DNA from: Yponomeuta sedellus
Lineage: Eukaryota; Arthropoda; Insecta; Lepidoptera; Yponomeutidae
Assembly: GCA_934045075.1 (NCBI GenBank)
Contig: OW203734.1
Coordinates: forward strand, 6,578,516-6,642,515
Direction of reading: 5' to 3'
DNA: 64,000 bases
Below the pieces are notes generated by a model, which was given only the letters and a program-made list of their open reading frames with translations, searched no databases and was not told where the DNA came from. How positions within the stretch are numbered: the stretch's first letter is position 1; the number at the start of each line of letters is the position of its first letter. A program made the position numbers and the translations under genes. Positions 43,821 to 55,092 of this stretch are shown piece by piece.

Positions 43821-44409
43821 TTATCATATTGAATTATTATTACAAACTCGCCCGCAAAATAACAACAGTAGGTCTAAACCTTAAGGTACATTCTAGACGG
43901 CGCCGCGTTCCTGGAATAGTCCACACCGCACCGATTGTTTCCCCGGCGCTTGCCCATTTACATACGAGTTACGAGTCGCTTCTAAGCAAACATTAGTGGA
44001 ATATTTTCATTTCATTTGAATGACAAATAAGTGCGTGTTACATGCCGCGCATTGTCACTTCTGACCTTTATTCTTATAAAGTTTCGTCATTTGCGTATTG
44101 TGGGACTCGTGGTGAATGCAGTTTTGTTGCTCTTTGTAATCAATTGGATATAGGAGTTTTTTTGCTTAGAACTCTGAAGTTAATGATGAGTGTAAAGTTT
44201 AGTCTCGAAACGCTGACATTCTGACAAGACATTGCAAATTAAAGAAAATATTTCTTGGTTCAATTATTTCCCCTCAGTCATACACTATAATTCAACGACA
44301 AACTTGGTTTCCTGTAAATTATTTCAAGAAAGATAAATCAATCTTTCTAGGCTCTTCAATAAAAAGAGGATATTACCAAATTGTTCATGTATATTTTTTT
44401 GTATGATGA
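43821..44409. other. No recognised gene or repeat
   Basis: 43890-43985 is GC-richer (CTAGACGGCGCCGCGTTCCT) but unrecognised. Confidence 0.3.
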
Positions 44410-44712
44410 TGAAAACCCTTTCTATGCCCCACTGCTGGGGCACGGGTCTCTACCTGCGTCGTAGGAAGGTAGGCCATACTCCACCACAGGAGCCAAGTCC
44501 GGGTTGGTGGAGGATTGTAAAACAATAACGGGTCTTACTGTCAGAAATTATCAAGCCTTTGACATGACTTAACGACTACCATTACATGACAGCCGGCACT
44601 AACTTCTTAAGCTTCAAAAGCACGAAAGGCTCGTAAAAATGCTCTAGCGTCCATTGCTTCACCCAAGTAATTGATTCCAATCACTCGGTTTCACTAGGCT
44701 AAGAGCAATTGA
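44410..44712 (-). repeat. SINE-D copy, decayed
   Basis: On +: TGCCCCACTGCTGGGGCACG, GCCAAGTCCGGGTTGGTGGA, TTGATTCCAATCACTCGGTT. Several deletions. Confidence 0.8.
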
Positions 44713-45703
44713 TTTTATGTATCGTCAGCGATAATACTTTAACATGTCAGATTTTATATTTTTTTAATAAATAATATATATTTTAATCAGATTACAGGAC
44801 GTAGTATTTATATTTGCGTGAATAAACAAAAACAGTTTTTTTAAATGAGGTACCACAGAAATTTGGTATAAATATCGTATAAATTTGGTCTAGATCTCTT
44901 GAAGCGATCCATGAAGAAGTCTTAAAATCTGCTTTTGTGTATGGTCTTAATGGTAGAGACCATACACAAAAGCACATTCACCGCATTATGGACACAACGA
45001 TAAGGCGATATAGAATAACGTCAGCGCTACCTAGTCTTGTAAGTTACAAATCTGTAGCTTTTTTTAGTGTATTATTATATTAATTATTGCCGATTTTTAT
45101 ATTGTATTGTGCCAATCTTAGGCGGAACTTTAGTGCCGTTCGAGAACGTTCTCCCCCGCCCCTCAATCCTACTGGGTAATCCTCTGTACCTCAAACTAGA
45201 AAATCTCTAGTGATCTCTATCTAAATGTTGATTGCGTAGCTATGGAAGTGGAATCACTGACCAACACTTAGGAAAAACCATAAAGACAACCCCCACCGGC
45301 CATCGCCTCCCCGAGTGACAAAAAGCGTAAATTATATTTACTCGGGCGATGGTGGTGACAATTTGTGTAAAAGTCCGCTCCCCCGCCGCATCACACATTG
45401 TTTTATTCCCGACCACTTGAGCGCCCTTAATGAAATTGACGATGGCTGCACGACGCACATGACAAGCACGTTCGAGGATAGCATTTTTTTTTTATTATGT
45501 ATAACCTGAGTATGGGCGTGCGTAGTAATTAACTCAATACTCTTGTGCCGTGGGACGCATATAGGCTACAGAAGTAATCTGTCCTCTGTAACATGGACTC
45601 CCACTGCAGGCTTACCCCTTTTAAGAACAATACCTATAATCGGTTATTTACCACCTGCGGTCTTAGAACTTAAAATAATATCAAAAACTTAAAATAATAT
45701 GTA
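44713..45703. repeat. Unrecognised stretch with two hairpins
   Basis: Perfect 18-bp arms TGCTTTTGTGTATGGTCT at 44930-44947 and its complement at 44957-44974 (9-bp spacer). A looser inverted pair lies at about 45300-45352 (CCATCGCC...CCGAGT / ACTCGGGCGATGG). No gene recognised. Confidence 0.6.
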
Positions 45704-46070
45704 CTCGTGGCCTAGGGAAACCGAGTGATTGGAATCAATCACTTGGTTAAGCAACAACAGGCGCGGTCAGGTACAGGATGGGTGAGCGTCCCGTGACTAC
45801 CGCTAGTGGCATTTTTCCGAGCGCTTCCGTGCTTCGCAAGGCATGTTAAGCCGTTGGTGCCGGCTGTCATATAATGGCAGTCGTTAAGCCATGTCAGAGG
45901 CCTTATGTGCGTCTTGATAACTTCTGACAGTAAGACTCGCCGCTGTCTTACAATCCTCTACCAACCCGGACTTGGCCCCCGTGGTGGAGTATGGCCTAAC
46001 CTTCCTGCGGTGCATGAAGAGACCCGTGCCCCAGCAGTGGGGACATACTCGTACAAGGGTTTTTAACGAT
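45704..46070 (+). repeat. SINE-D copy, full length
   Basis: Clear order: CTCGTGGCCTAGGGAAACCG, GATTGGAATCAATCACTTGG, TTAAGCAACAACAGGCGCGG, CAGGATGGGTGAGCGTCCCG, GTGGCATTTTTCCGAGCGCT, GCCGTTGGTGCCGGCTGTCA, ACTTCTGACAGTAAGACTCG, CGGACTTGGCCCCCGTGGTG, CCCCAGCAGTGGGGACATAC, then CAAGGGTTTTTAACGAT. Useful type copy. Confidence 0.92.
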
Positions 46071-46117
46071 AGGTTTTAAATTCATAATTTTAACTGAAAC
46101 AAACACAATCACTTTTC

Positions 46118-46225
46118 TTGGTCTCAAACTAGAATACCCAGTGCTCTAGTAACCAGGCAAGAACTTCACTAACACGGAAATACGACCAGACCTTGTAGGA
46201 ACGCATGATGACCCCCGGGTAATTG
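46118..46225 (-). repeat. Family-L fragment, reverse strand
   Basis: On +: GTCTCAAACTAGAATACCCA, GTGCTCTAGTAACCAGGCAA; inverse of words at 40190-40220. Confidence 0.55.
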
Positions 46226-46372
46226 CACGCACCAACCCAGGCAATGGCATGGTAATCAGACGTAATACCAAAAACAAAGTTTCATAGAAGTCTAGGCAAA
46301 AATAATTCAGTGACCACATTTCATTTGATATCATTTGACCGTAGTCAAACTAAATTAAAATTAAATAAGATA

Positions 46373-46446
46373 GGAAAAATGCCACTAGCGATAGTCACAG
46401 GATGTTCACCCATCCAGCACCTGACCGCGCTTGTTGTTGCTTAACA
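46373..46446 (-). repeat. SINE-D fragment
   Basis: On +: GGAAAAATGCCACTAGCGAT, ACCCATCCAGCACCTGACCG, TGTTGTTGCTTAAC: exactly the 5S-like segment of the element without its flanks. Confidence 0.8.
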
Positions 46447-46987
46447 TATTCAAATAACTCATCTAGAATGAGATATAAATTATTTTTCCATAATTATCTG
46501 ACAAAAAAGAAATCCTACAACAGAAAATCATAATTTTTTCTCCTATAGTGGAGAGGCACTGAAAGCCGAAGAAGAACAATGATATTGTGAAACACAACCT
46601 GTGGTTGGTGAATTTTTTAAATAACCCGCTTCGAAACACACCTAGACACAACACCGTGTGCGTCTAACCAATCCTCTCACCCGAATCGAGGTGGACGAGA
46701 AAAAACAGTCGCAATCCGCACCGCTGTCCCCCGTGACACTTATCCGCACTTTCCGATCCCGTGACGTCATACCGCCATTTTGTCTGAAGATATATTGCAC
46801 TTGACGCCTTACCTCGTGGAGCTAAGGTTGCACTTTTTTCCTTATTTTTCTTTATGTGGTAATTTTTTTGGTGCTTTTACGACTTTACTGAATTGTTCTT
46901 TAAATTTCTTTGGTCATCTGAAATTACAAAAATTACCTTCTTTTCACCTCTCTGATCACCTCGTGTGACCTGTGATTCATTATGATC
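46447..46987. other. No recognised gene or repeat
   Basis: GC-richer 46640-46770 (ACCCGAATCGAGGTGGACGA); nothing recognised. Confidence 0.3.
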
Positions 46988-47235
46988 GTTTGCTTCCGAG
47001 CGCTTCCGTGATTCGCAAAGCACGTTAAGCCGTTGGTGCCGGCTGTCATGTAATGGCAGTGGTTAAGCCATGTCAGGGACCTTAGGGGCGGCTTGATAAC
47101 TTCTGAGAGTAAGGCCCGCCACTGTCTTACAATCCTCCACCAACCTGGACTTGGCCCCCGTGGTAGAGTATAGCCTAAACTTACTGCGATGCAGGAAGAG
47201 ACCCGAGTCCCAGCTGTGGGGACATACACATTATG
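46988..47235 (+). repeat. SINE-D, head missing
   Basis: CGAGCGCTTCCGTGATTCGC to CAGCTGTGGGGACATACACA. Confidence 0.85.
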
Positions 47236-47335
47236 ATTTCCTCACAATGTTTTCTGTTACGTTAAAAACCGATATTTAATTATTTGATCCAATATACGAA
47301 TTCAAAAATGTATTAAAATGAAAACAAATAAATTG

Positions 47336-47540
47336 ATGCTGGTATTCAAACCCAGGACTGTGTAGAGGTATCCATTAAGCTAAGCTGACCAACCAACTGC
47401 GCTATGACCGCTTGTAGGTATTACAACTCGCTAACGGTTAAGAAAAATATCGTGAGGAAACCTGAGTTTACTATTTATATATGCTCACGCTTAAAATCAC
47501 AAATCCGCGATGGGCTCTCATGGTGCCCTTACTCCCCCCT
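47336..47540. repeat. SINE-C'-type body with inverted tRNA-like head
   Basis: 47336-47412 reads on the - strand as a tRNA-like head (TAGCGCAGTTGGTTGG; GGGTTTGAATACC B-box-like). From about 47413 the + strand carries the SINE-C' body (CTCGCTAACGGTTAAGAAAA, ATCGTGAGGAAACCTGAG). Head and body are in opposite orientation, so the copy is a partial foldback or a junction of two insertions. Confidence 0.6.
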
Positions 47541-49509
47541 GACTGCTTATGCTACGTTATTCCATAACAGAATCTGTATTCTACAACAGTTACGCGTATC
47601 ACACATACCTACTCTAAGAAATAGCTCCTTCAGAAACTAAGTCCAAAACAAATATAAACCTTTTCAACATCTGTCACCGACTCAATAAGCGAGAAACCAC
47701 CCAAATGGTGCAAAAGGAAGAAAACGAAATTGGCGCCCAATTTACATAGTCATAAATACATTTTACATTTCAGAACGCACTTCAAGACCTCACGACCAAG
47801 AATAGCGAAATACAGAAATCGCAGAAATTAAAATGGTAAGATAAAGAATGGAAACATGATTTCATGATCATGATCGCATTTCGTGATGTGGGCACCTTGA
47901 TTTAACAAGATCATTAAATGTCTACTTTTTACTATTTTGTCATCCACGTCGGATTCTGTTCAAAATAATTAATAAATAAAATAAAAAAAAATAAAAAAAT
48001 GCATTTATTTCAGGTTTCAAGACCCATATACAATAAGAAACTACAAGAAACAAACAAAATAGCAATCCAAAGTCTACGGTTTTTATACATTTTTCTAGAT
48101 TTTTTTTTATTCAGATGGAGGTTACGTTTACGTAGCTCTAACTGAGCGATTAAAACCTATGTTAGACACCATCGATAACTCAGCCAGCTTATAAGCCAGA
48201 TAACTAATATCTGGTCCCCGTAAAATATTAAAATACAAATCATACTCACATTCTTTCTGAAAGTACCAGTTAGTAGCAGTCCACACAAGTGTGGCTTGTT
48301 TCACAGACAACTGAATTTTCTGTACTTTCTGTTCATTTTCCTTTCGCTATCCCCGGGGTGGCTTGGCACCCCCGAGAGGGTATTTTTTATGCTCCCTCTA
48401 CCCTCGAGGAGCAGATAAGGCTCGTCACGTCCCGTCTGACAGATGCTGTGACGTTTACAACGTTCTTAAAACAACTGAACGTCGTCGGTTACCACCCTGC
48501 CCCGGCGAGATGGACTCGATTGTCTTTTGTTTTTACTTTTTCTTACTTAAGTATTTATTTTTCTTCGCCGCATAATGTATGCCAGTACATTTATTTTTGG
48601 TTGTCAATGGATTTCAAAATTTTAAATGCATTTGTTTTTTTAAATATTGAATCAGAATTCACTTTATGCATGGCCAGTAGGTTATGTCGTTGGATTATGA
48701 AAATAGTGTTCTATTTTCGAATTCCATCAACAAGACCGCTTTCTAAAGCTGCGTTCCCATGTGTTTGCTAGCCGTTAATCAAAAATCTTTTGTCGTTCAC
48801 TTGGTCCGTGTACACTGCGTCGTTCCTCGTGTGATTAATGAATTAAACCCGTCGCCGGTGAGCTGGGTCTCCCTGACCGTCTAAGAAAACAAACGACAAA
48901 TAAAACGCTAATGATACGGCCTAATGGTGCCGAATAATTGTCACGACAACCATTAGGCTACCTTTTGCAAATGCCGTTATTTGGCTAAACGGATCCCTTT
49001 TGACCGACCTGTTTGGTTTGGGAAGGTGAGCAAATACGTGCGCGATCATTAATCTGCAGAATTTCACATACATTTTGCGTAAAGTCCATCCATTGAATTG
49101 CGCAAAATGCGACAGTTCCGTGTCTGACGTAAAGAGACACGTCATTTGGTGATGACGCCGTTGGTTTCTGTATCAACTTACAGTGGACTAGATCTAGATG
49201 CAATTTTATCCCAGACACAAAGCCCTTTGCGTATCAAGTTGCATCTTCGCTGCACCAATTAGCTTTTACTCTGCGCTAAGTGACACCAACACTCATACAA
49301 ATGTGCATACTTTTCCTTTGAAACGCGTCACGCTTCATGCATTGTCTGTCATTTACAGAGCACTAGTGACTTAATGTAGGTAATGTTACTTGTACGAAAC
49401 TACCAACGAAACTTCAACGCCAGTGTTTGTTTACTTCACAGACTTACCATGGAAGACACAAAAGGTACACAATTAAAACACTATTAATTGAAGTTTTGCA
49501 TGTTGAGAA
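47541..49509. other. Repeat-poor intergenic stretch, candidate regulatory DNA
   Basis: A 160-codon frame at 48289-48771 runs from GC-rich (GCTATCCCCGGGGTGGCTTG) into AT-rich sequence and matches no family I know. 48840-49260 lacks all named repeats and is dense in TAAT-core and ATTTGCAAATG-like words (GGCTACCTTTTGCAAATGCC, CGATCATTAATCTGCAG, CGAATAATTGTC). Regulatory function is inference. Confidence 0.35.
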
Positions 49510-49680
49510 AGGAGGTCTTAGGGCGGTTTGATAACTTCTGACAGTAGGACCAGCCACTAGTCTCGCAGGGCTCCACCTATCCGGACTTGGCCCCCGTGGT
49601 GGAGTATGGCCTATCTATACCTTCCTTAGGGAAGAGACCCGTACCCCTCGGTGGGGACATAATGGGTTGATGACGGTGTT
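49510..49680 (+). repeat. SINE-D subfamily-2 3' part
   Basis: GTCTTAGGGCGGTTTGATAA, ACCAGCCACTAGTCTCGCAG, GGGAAGAGACCCGTACCCCT, GGGGACATAATGGGTTGATG. Confidence 0.87.
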
Positions 49681-49827
49681 GAGGAAACTTTAGTATGAAA
49701 CAGCTAAAGTTTTTTTTGTGAATTCAAAGGTTTACTAAGGATTTTCGTATTTACGTGGGAAAATTGTTACACTCTGATCGGAATATGATCGTTAAAGGTA
49801 TAGTACTACATTATAAATGATGGAATA

Positions 49828-49912
49828 AGATTAGATTAATATTCTTTATTGCATATGGCGGTCTTATCGCTAAAAGCGATGACTTCCAGACTACCTTAGG
49901 ATGGACAGGACA
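49828..49912 (+). repeat. Family-E repeat
   Basis: AGATTAATATTCTTTATTGC, ATATGGCGGTCTTATCGCTA, AAAGCGATGACTTCCAGACT, ACCTTAGGATGGACAGG. Confidence 0.75.
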
Positions 49913-51589
49913 GTCGTCTTTCAGCATAATAAAATTGATTTAAAATGTTTTTCATCAAAATAACGCAGAAACGCTCGCTTACGCTCTTTAGTCTCAGTAA
50001 AGAGCGTAACAAGTTAGAATAAGGATAAGAATAGAATAAGAAATATTTAAACATCTAGACTATTTCGGAGAAAAAAACAAACGTGACAAGCCGCCCTTGA
50101 TCTTCAAATTTGGTCGTTAATTAAGGTATTCTGGAAATTATTTTAAAACCGACTTAGAAGATATTTTTTTGTTTCCCTGAAAATTCTTATATATAATTTT
50201 TATGCAAAAAAAATATTCCGTAAAGTTCTTAAGCACTAAGGCTGACTTCCACCCCTTCCTTAAGGAAGGGGTGGAAGTCAGTGCAACCCTTAAGGGTTGC
50301 TTAAATAGTATTTAACTAATATTCTTTCAGAAAATTATATTTATATGGCGACGAAGATGGCATTTAAGAAGTGCAAGTCAACCTTAGCATCTAAACTATA
50401 CTCTTTTAATCGACTGCGAAGTTAAAGGAGGATTAGGCGGACTTTCGCTAGTTTGATTAGGTGTATGTTTATGACCGCATAGAGGCCAAACGGCTGGATC
50501 GATTTTGACATATTAGATGACGCGATTGTGATCGTCACGAAAAAAGCAAAATAGTTGACGTCAGCTTTTGTATTGTTACTAAACTCACTAAAATGATCGA
50601 GTTAGTGAGTTAAGTTGTTTGTGTTAACAACCAAAAATCACTTACTCCGGAAAATGAAATATCGTGCCTTAAGTAAAAACGCACCCAGTGTCGTTTGTAT
50701 TTTTGCAACGCACCCAGCAGCTTGCTTTGTTCCTCTACTCTAGACTTCGTGCATCTATTTGGTTGGTAGCCAAGCATAGAGAAGAGGAACCAAGAGAAAC
50801 ACAATCAATCTTTGACTGCATTTCCCTTAATACACCGTTCCAATGCTTGACCACCAAACAAAGGACAAATGATAGGAATTTTTGGGAATGAAAATCTCCT
50901 TAGGCGTACTTTTTCTGAAAATTTAACGAAACGAAGCGTCATTGAGCTTCTGAATTCAAATTGAATCAGGTACACTCGGTTCTAGTTGGTCGGTGATGCT
51001 GATACGCATGTACCTACTCAGCTGGTTTGTTAGTCTTCAAAGCAGGTCTAGCTTATGACAACACGATAAACAATTTTAACGACGACTAGCTTTGCCTCTT
51101 ACATGAGGCATCCTCAGTCTTACAGTATTCGTGGCGGTAGTCGTGTGTTCGCGTCTTGCTCCTGCTTGAAGAAGCGGGAGGGAGGGCGGTGCATTAACTA
51201 ACCGCATGGTGCTTGTAGGAGTTTTGGCGGAAATCAGCAAAGTATTTTTCACTTTTTAATGCTATTACTACAATGCCTTTTACTACGTTTACCGATGAAT
51301 CTGGCCATCAGCAAGTACGTGGCCGTTTGTTTTGTTCTACCCCTAAAGGCCGTAGAGAACCGCGAGGGCTAGACGTACACCAAGTTGTCATCAAATACGC
51401 ATCGCGGGAATCAGTTTTAAAAGCCATTAGATGGCGGGGAGGGTATGCAGGGCGTAATTAGACCGCGTTAATATTTAACAAGTGCGGCTGGAGATTAGCA
51501 CCGCACTTAGTGGGTAAACAGAAGTACTTACAGGCTTTAATGCCATCATCGTTATATAGAATCCTAAAAAGGTGAAGGCTGAACTACGC
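49913..51589. other. No recognised gene
   Basis: Contains the palindrome pair at 50242-50300 (listed separately). 51273-51461 is a 62-codon frame without recognised domain. Otherwise AT-rich. Confidence 0.35.
50242..50300. repeat. Two adjacent perfect palindromes centred on TTAA
   Basis: 50242-50281: 40-bp perfect palindrome (arm CTGACTTCCACCCCTTCCTT). 50283-50300: 18-bp perfect palindrome GCAACCCTTAAGGGTTGC. One base separates them and both share CCTTAAGG-like centres. Confidence 0.95.
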
Positions 51590-51790
51590 TTACTGGCTGA
51601 CATACTGACAGTCGTTAAGCAAGTCACAGGCCTTAGGGCGGCTTGAAAACTTCTGACAGTATGACCAGCCACTATTCTTGATAGCCTCCACCAATCCGGA
51701 CTTGGCCCCCGTGGTAGAGTACGGAATATACCTTCCTCAGGGAAGAGACCCAAGCCCCTGGGTGGGGACATAATGGTTTGATAATGATTA
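51590..51790 (+). repeat. SINE-D subfamily-2 3' part
   Basis: GGCCTTAGGGCGGCTTGAAA, CCACCAATCCGGACTTGGCC, GGTGGGGACATAATGGTTTG, then ATGATGATGAT. Confidence 0.87.
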
Positions 51791-53035
51791 GGATGATGAT
51801 GATACTAACAGCTGTTAATAGTTAAATGTAGAAATAAATGTATTTCATTTTTACTTCCAGTGCATTAACCGATAGTGAGTATACGAGATTAAGGGTCAAT
51901 TTCTCAGTTCGCTAAGTAAAGAGTTAACTGCAGTGCTGACCCTTCGAATTTATCAGCGAAGAGCGTGACAGAACGTTACTGTGCTACACAAGAAATAAGT
52001 CTCGCGGATGTACCTACGCAGATGACCAAATTTTGGATGTGCGGCAAGTTGATCGACCAATCAGATAGTTTCATTTTATGGCAGGCCGTGCGCCTTTGTT
52101 GCTATTGGTTGATTCAACGTCATCGATGCAGGTGACTATTAGTTAGCGAAATAGGTAGCACTACTGCGGCAATCAATTCTGCACCTTAACCGTATCAGTT
52201 AAAGGATAAAGGAACGGAGAACAAAGAAGAAAATGAATTTATTATGTAGATGTTATAGAGCACCTATACCATGTAGATAGGTAACTTCTGTTGTCTCTTG
52301 TTTTGTGTTTGAGGTCGCAGCTGTTGTGGAGGTGACTTAAAAAACCCACTCTGTCAACAGTGTCCCTGGATTAATTATGTGATAGGCTTTTGAGAGGAAT
52401 TTTTAATACGGATTTCGCTAATGGCCGAATTTTCTGCCAAAGTTTGTGGGTGCAGTCATGAGTATCGGGACATATATACCGGGAATCGAAAATGGGTATC
52501 TCGCTTCCGAGTCCATTGTTCTACCCGCTGGCAAATTTACCAAATTGAGGCAAATTTCAACCACTGTCGTGCTTACTTCATTCTATTAGAAAAACTATTA
52601 GTATTAGTAGTAAGTACCTACTATACTCTAAGGCTGAGTCAGCTGAATAATGTACTAAGTAAGTTGTGGTTCAAAGCAGATGGATGTAGATATGGATGTT
52701 TCGGGTTATGATATCAAATACGTGTCACGTAATTTCTGGTTTCACTCAGCGGACCCTCGTTTGCATAGGTAAGTAGACCATCCTATATTTTACAATAACA
52801 CAAGTGCAAACTTTTCCGGGAGTCAAAACAGAATTTTCTTCCGGTCCCGATTACCGTGTAGCGCCTTAAAAATTTACATGAGCCGGGGACGGGCAAAAAT
52901 TAATTCCGTAAAGGCATAATGTGATGGAAACAGGAGTTGTGTGGAATTTCGTGACGGTATAATGGAGCGACAGGGCAAAGACAGAAGTATCTCTCGACAA
53001 TTTTGAAGTGGATTTTTTTGGGGGATTACACACTC
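51791..53035. other. No recognised gene; fragment related to the 53821 element
   Basis: 51903-51990 resembles the inner part of the inverted-repeat element at 53821-54175 (TTCGCTAAGTAAAGAGTTAA, TTTATCAGCGAAGAGCGTGA, CAGAACGTTACT). A 96-codon frame at 52421-52711 has no recognised domain. Confidence 0.4.
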
Positions 53036-53563
53036 ACGAAGCGCTCGTGTCCTAGGCGAACCGACTGATTGGAATCAATCACTTGAGTTAAGCAACAACA
53101 GGCGCGGTCAGGTGCAGGATGGCTTACCGTCCAGTGACTACCGCTAGTGGCATTTTTCCGAGCGCTTCCGTGCTTCGCAAGGCACGTTAAGCCGTTGGTG
53201 CCGGCTGTCATGCAAAGGCAGTCGTTAAGCCAATTCAGGCCTTATGGGCGGCTTGATAACTTCTGACAGTAAGGCTCGCCACTGTCTTACAATCCTCCAC
53301 CAACCCGGACTTGGCCCCCGTGATGGAGTATGGCCTAACCTTCCTGCGATGCAGGAAGAGACCCGTGCCCCAGCAGTTTGGACATAGATGGATAGAGAAC
53401 ACTTTATTGTACATAAAAAAGGAAATTACACAGGTATTTCTTAACCTAAGAGTACAGACGGCGGCCTTATCACTAAAAGTGATATCTTCCAGACAACCTT
53501 CGGATGGACTGGAGCAATATATTGGAGAAGGAAGTAGAACATACAAGGGTTGATAACGATATA
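53036..53563 (+). repeat. SINE-D full-length copy split by family-E insertion
   Basis: Head CGAAGCGCTCGTGTCCTAGG through TTAAGCAACAACAGGCGCGG and the full body to CAGCAGTTTGGACATA at 53386; the last 20 bases (ACATACAAGGGTTGATAACG) resume at 53539. Confidence 0.9.
53387..53538 (+). repeat. Family-E element inside SINE-D
   Basis: 152 bp: GAACACTTTATTGTACATAA, ACGGCGGCCTTATCACTAAA, AGTGATATCTTCCAGACAAC, CTTCGGATGGACTGG. The host words ACATA are duplicated at both ends (53382-53386, 53539-53543). Confidence 0.82.
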
Positions 53564-53820
53564 ACACTCTCACGTAGTGATATGAAGGCGAAGTAGCACC
53601 TGGAATAGATTCTCAACCAAGACACCAAAGGCACTAGCCTGCAAAACTAAATACTACACTTTTACATTTAGATTTTTTCCAAACTGTAGACATTTGAAAT
53701 AAAAAAAAATGTTTTCTAGAAAATATTATTAGTTTTCTTTTAAACTGTAGGTAATTACATAATTTTAATGAAACAAAAAATAATTCTTGTATTTTGGAAG
53801 CATAATATCTTTTGTACGTA

Positions 53821-54175
53821 CTTTACTTGTGTACAATTATTGCAATTTAAAAAGTAACAATTCTATACTGAATTACTAGAATTTCACTAGTAACTTTCTG
53901 TGACGCTCTTTGCTGAGAAATTCGTAGTTACGTTAACTGCGAATTCCCGTTTCTGCCAGAGGTTCGCGGCGGCTTCCAAATCAGCTAGTGCCGATCAATA
54001 CTGGTCTGCAAAACTTGGACCAGTTTCTAAATTGAGAATTTCGCTAAGTAAATACTTAACTTTAGTGCTGTCTCTTCGGATTTCTCAGCAAAGAGCGTGA
54101 CAGAAAGTTACTAGTGAAATTCTCAGTTTAGAATTTCACACTTTTGAAATGGCAATAACTTGTACACAAGTAAAG
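53821..54175. mobile_element. Inverted-repeat DNA element (MITE) with TA flanks
   Basis: 355 bp with imperfect inverted ends of about 110 bp: outer words CTTTACTTGTGTACAA and TTGTACACAAGTAAAG; inner words ACTAGTAACTTTCTGTGACG / CGTGACAGAAAGTTACTAGT. A TA dinucleotide sits on both sides (53819-53820, 54176-54177), compatible with a Tc1/mariner-type target. No transposase is encoded. A diverged relative of the inner part is at 51903. Confidence 0.8.
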
Positions 54176-54201
54176 TACGATAAGTTTTCTCCCAGTTGTC
54201 C

Positions 54202-54245
54202 AAGTCTTAGGGGAGCATACCTAGGTGTATGCTTCCCTAAGACTT
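54202..54245. repeat. 19-bp arm hairpin
   Basis: AAGTCTTAGGGGAGCATAC and GTATGCTTCCCTAAGACTT with one mismatch around CTAGGT. Confidence 0.85.
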
Positions 54246-54257
54246 AAAAGAACGTAA

Positions 54258-54360
54258 ACAAAAAAATTCCGGTCAAGTGCGGGGCGGACTCGCGCACGGT
54301 GGGTCCCATACAATTATCTATACAAAATTTCAAGCGTCTACCGGTTGCCAGTATTAAAAT
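54258..54360. repeat. Family-I fragment
   Basis: AAAAATTCCGGTCAAGTGCG, GGGCGGACTCGCGCACGGTG, GGTCCCATAC; reverse orientation relative to 6377-6897. Confidence 0.65.
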
Positions 54361-54394
54361 CGAGTATACAACGGCTGCCTCAGTGATCTTAAAC

Positions 54395-54712
54395 GATCAC
54401 TTAGGTTAAACAACATAGGGCGCGTTCAGTGCATGGATAGGTGACCGTCTATGACTAAAAGTAGTGGCGTTTTCCGAACGGTTCCGAACTTCGGAAGGCA
54501 CGGTAAGCAGTTGGTGCCTGCGGTCGTCGATAGATGCCAAGCAAAGTCAGAGGCCTTAGGGCGACTTGAAAACTTCTGACAGTAAGACCAGCCACTAGTC
54601 TTGCAAGCCTCCACCAATCCGAACCTGGCCCTTGTGGTGGAGTACGGCCTATCCTACCTTCCTCAGTGTCCCTGCCCCTCGGTGGGGACATAATGGTTGA
54701 TGATGATACTAC
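54395..54712 (+). repeat. SINE-D subfamily-2, near full length
   Basis: GATCACTTAGGTTAAACAAC, ATAGGGCGCGTTCAGTGCAT, GGATAGGTGACCGTCTATGA (5S-like), AAGACCAGCCACTAGTCTTG, GGGGACATAATGGTTGATGA. Confidence 0.88.
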
Positions 54713-54850
54713 AAAATCACGTTGGTTGTATGGGAGCCCTCTGTAATATTTAGGTTATTTAATTTATTTTTGCAGTCGCAAACGTAAGGTCTCTTTCCAA
54801 TATGCAATTTATTGATGTAAAGCTGGCGTAAAGTTCTCATATTATATCCA

Positions 54851-55092
54851 CCCTTGTATGTCCCCACTGCTGGGGCACAAGTCTCTTCCTGCATCGCAGG
54901 AAGGTTAGGCCATACTCCATCACGGGGGCCAAGTCCGGGTTTGTGGAGGATTTTAAGACAGTGACGGACATTACTGTCAGGAGTTATGAAGCCGCCATAA
55001 GGCTTCCGACGTGGCTTAACGACTGCCATTTCATGACAGCCGGCACCAAAGGCTTAACGTGCCTTACGAAGCACGGAAGCGCTCGAAAAAGG
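54851..55092 (-). repeat. SINE-D, 5' truncated
   Basis: On +: ACCCTTGTATGTCCCCACTG to GCACGGAAGCGCTCGAAAAA; the 5S-like head is missing. Confidence 0.85.

Noticed and set aside
48289..48771. Longest open frame of the window, 160 codons
   Set aside because: It crosses from a GC-rich to an AT-rich segment, has a low-complexity second half rich in F, Y and I, and matches no family I know.
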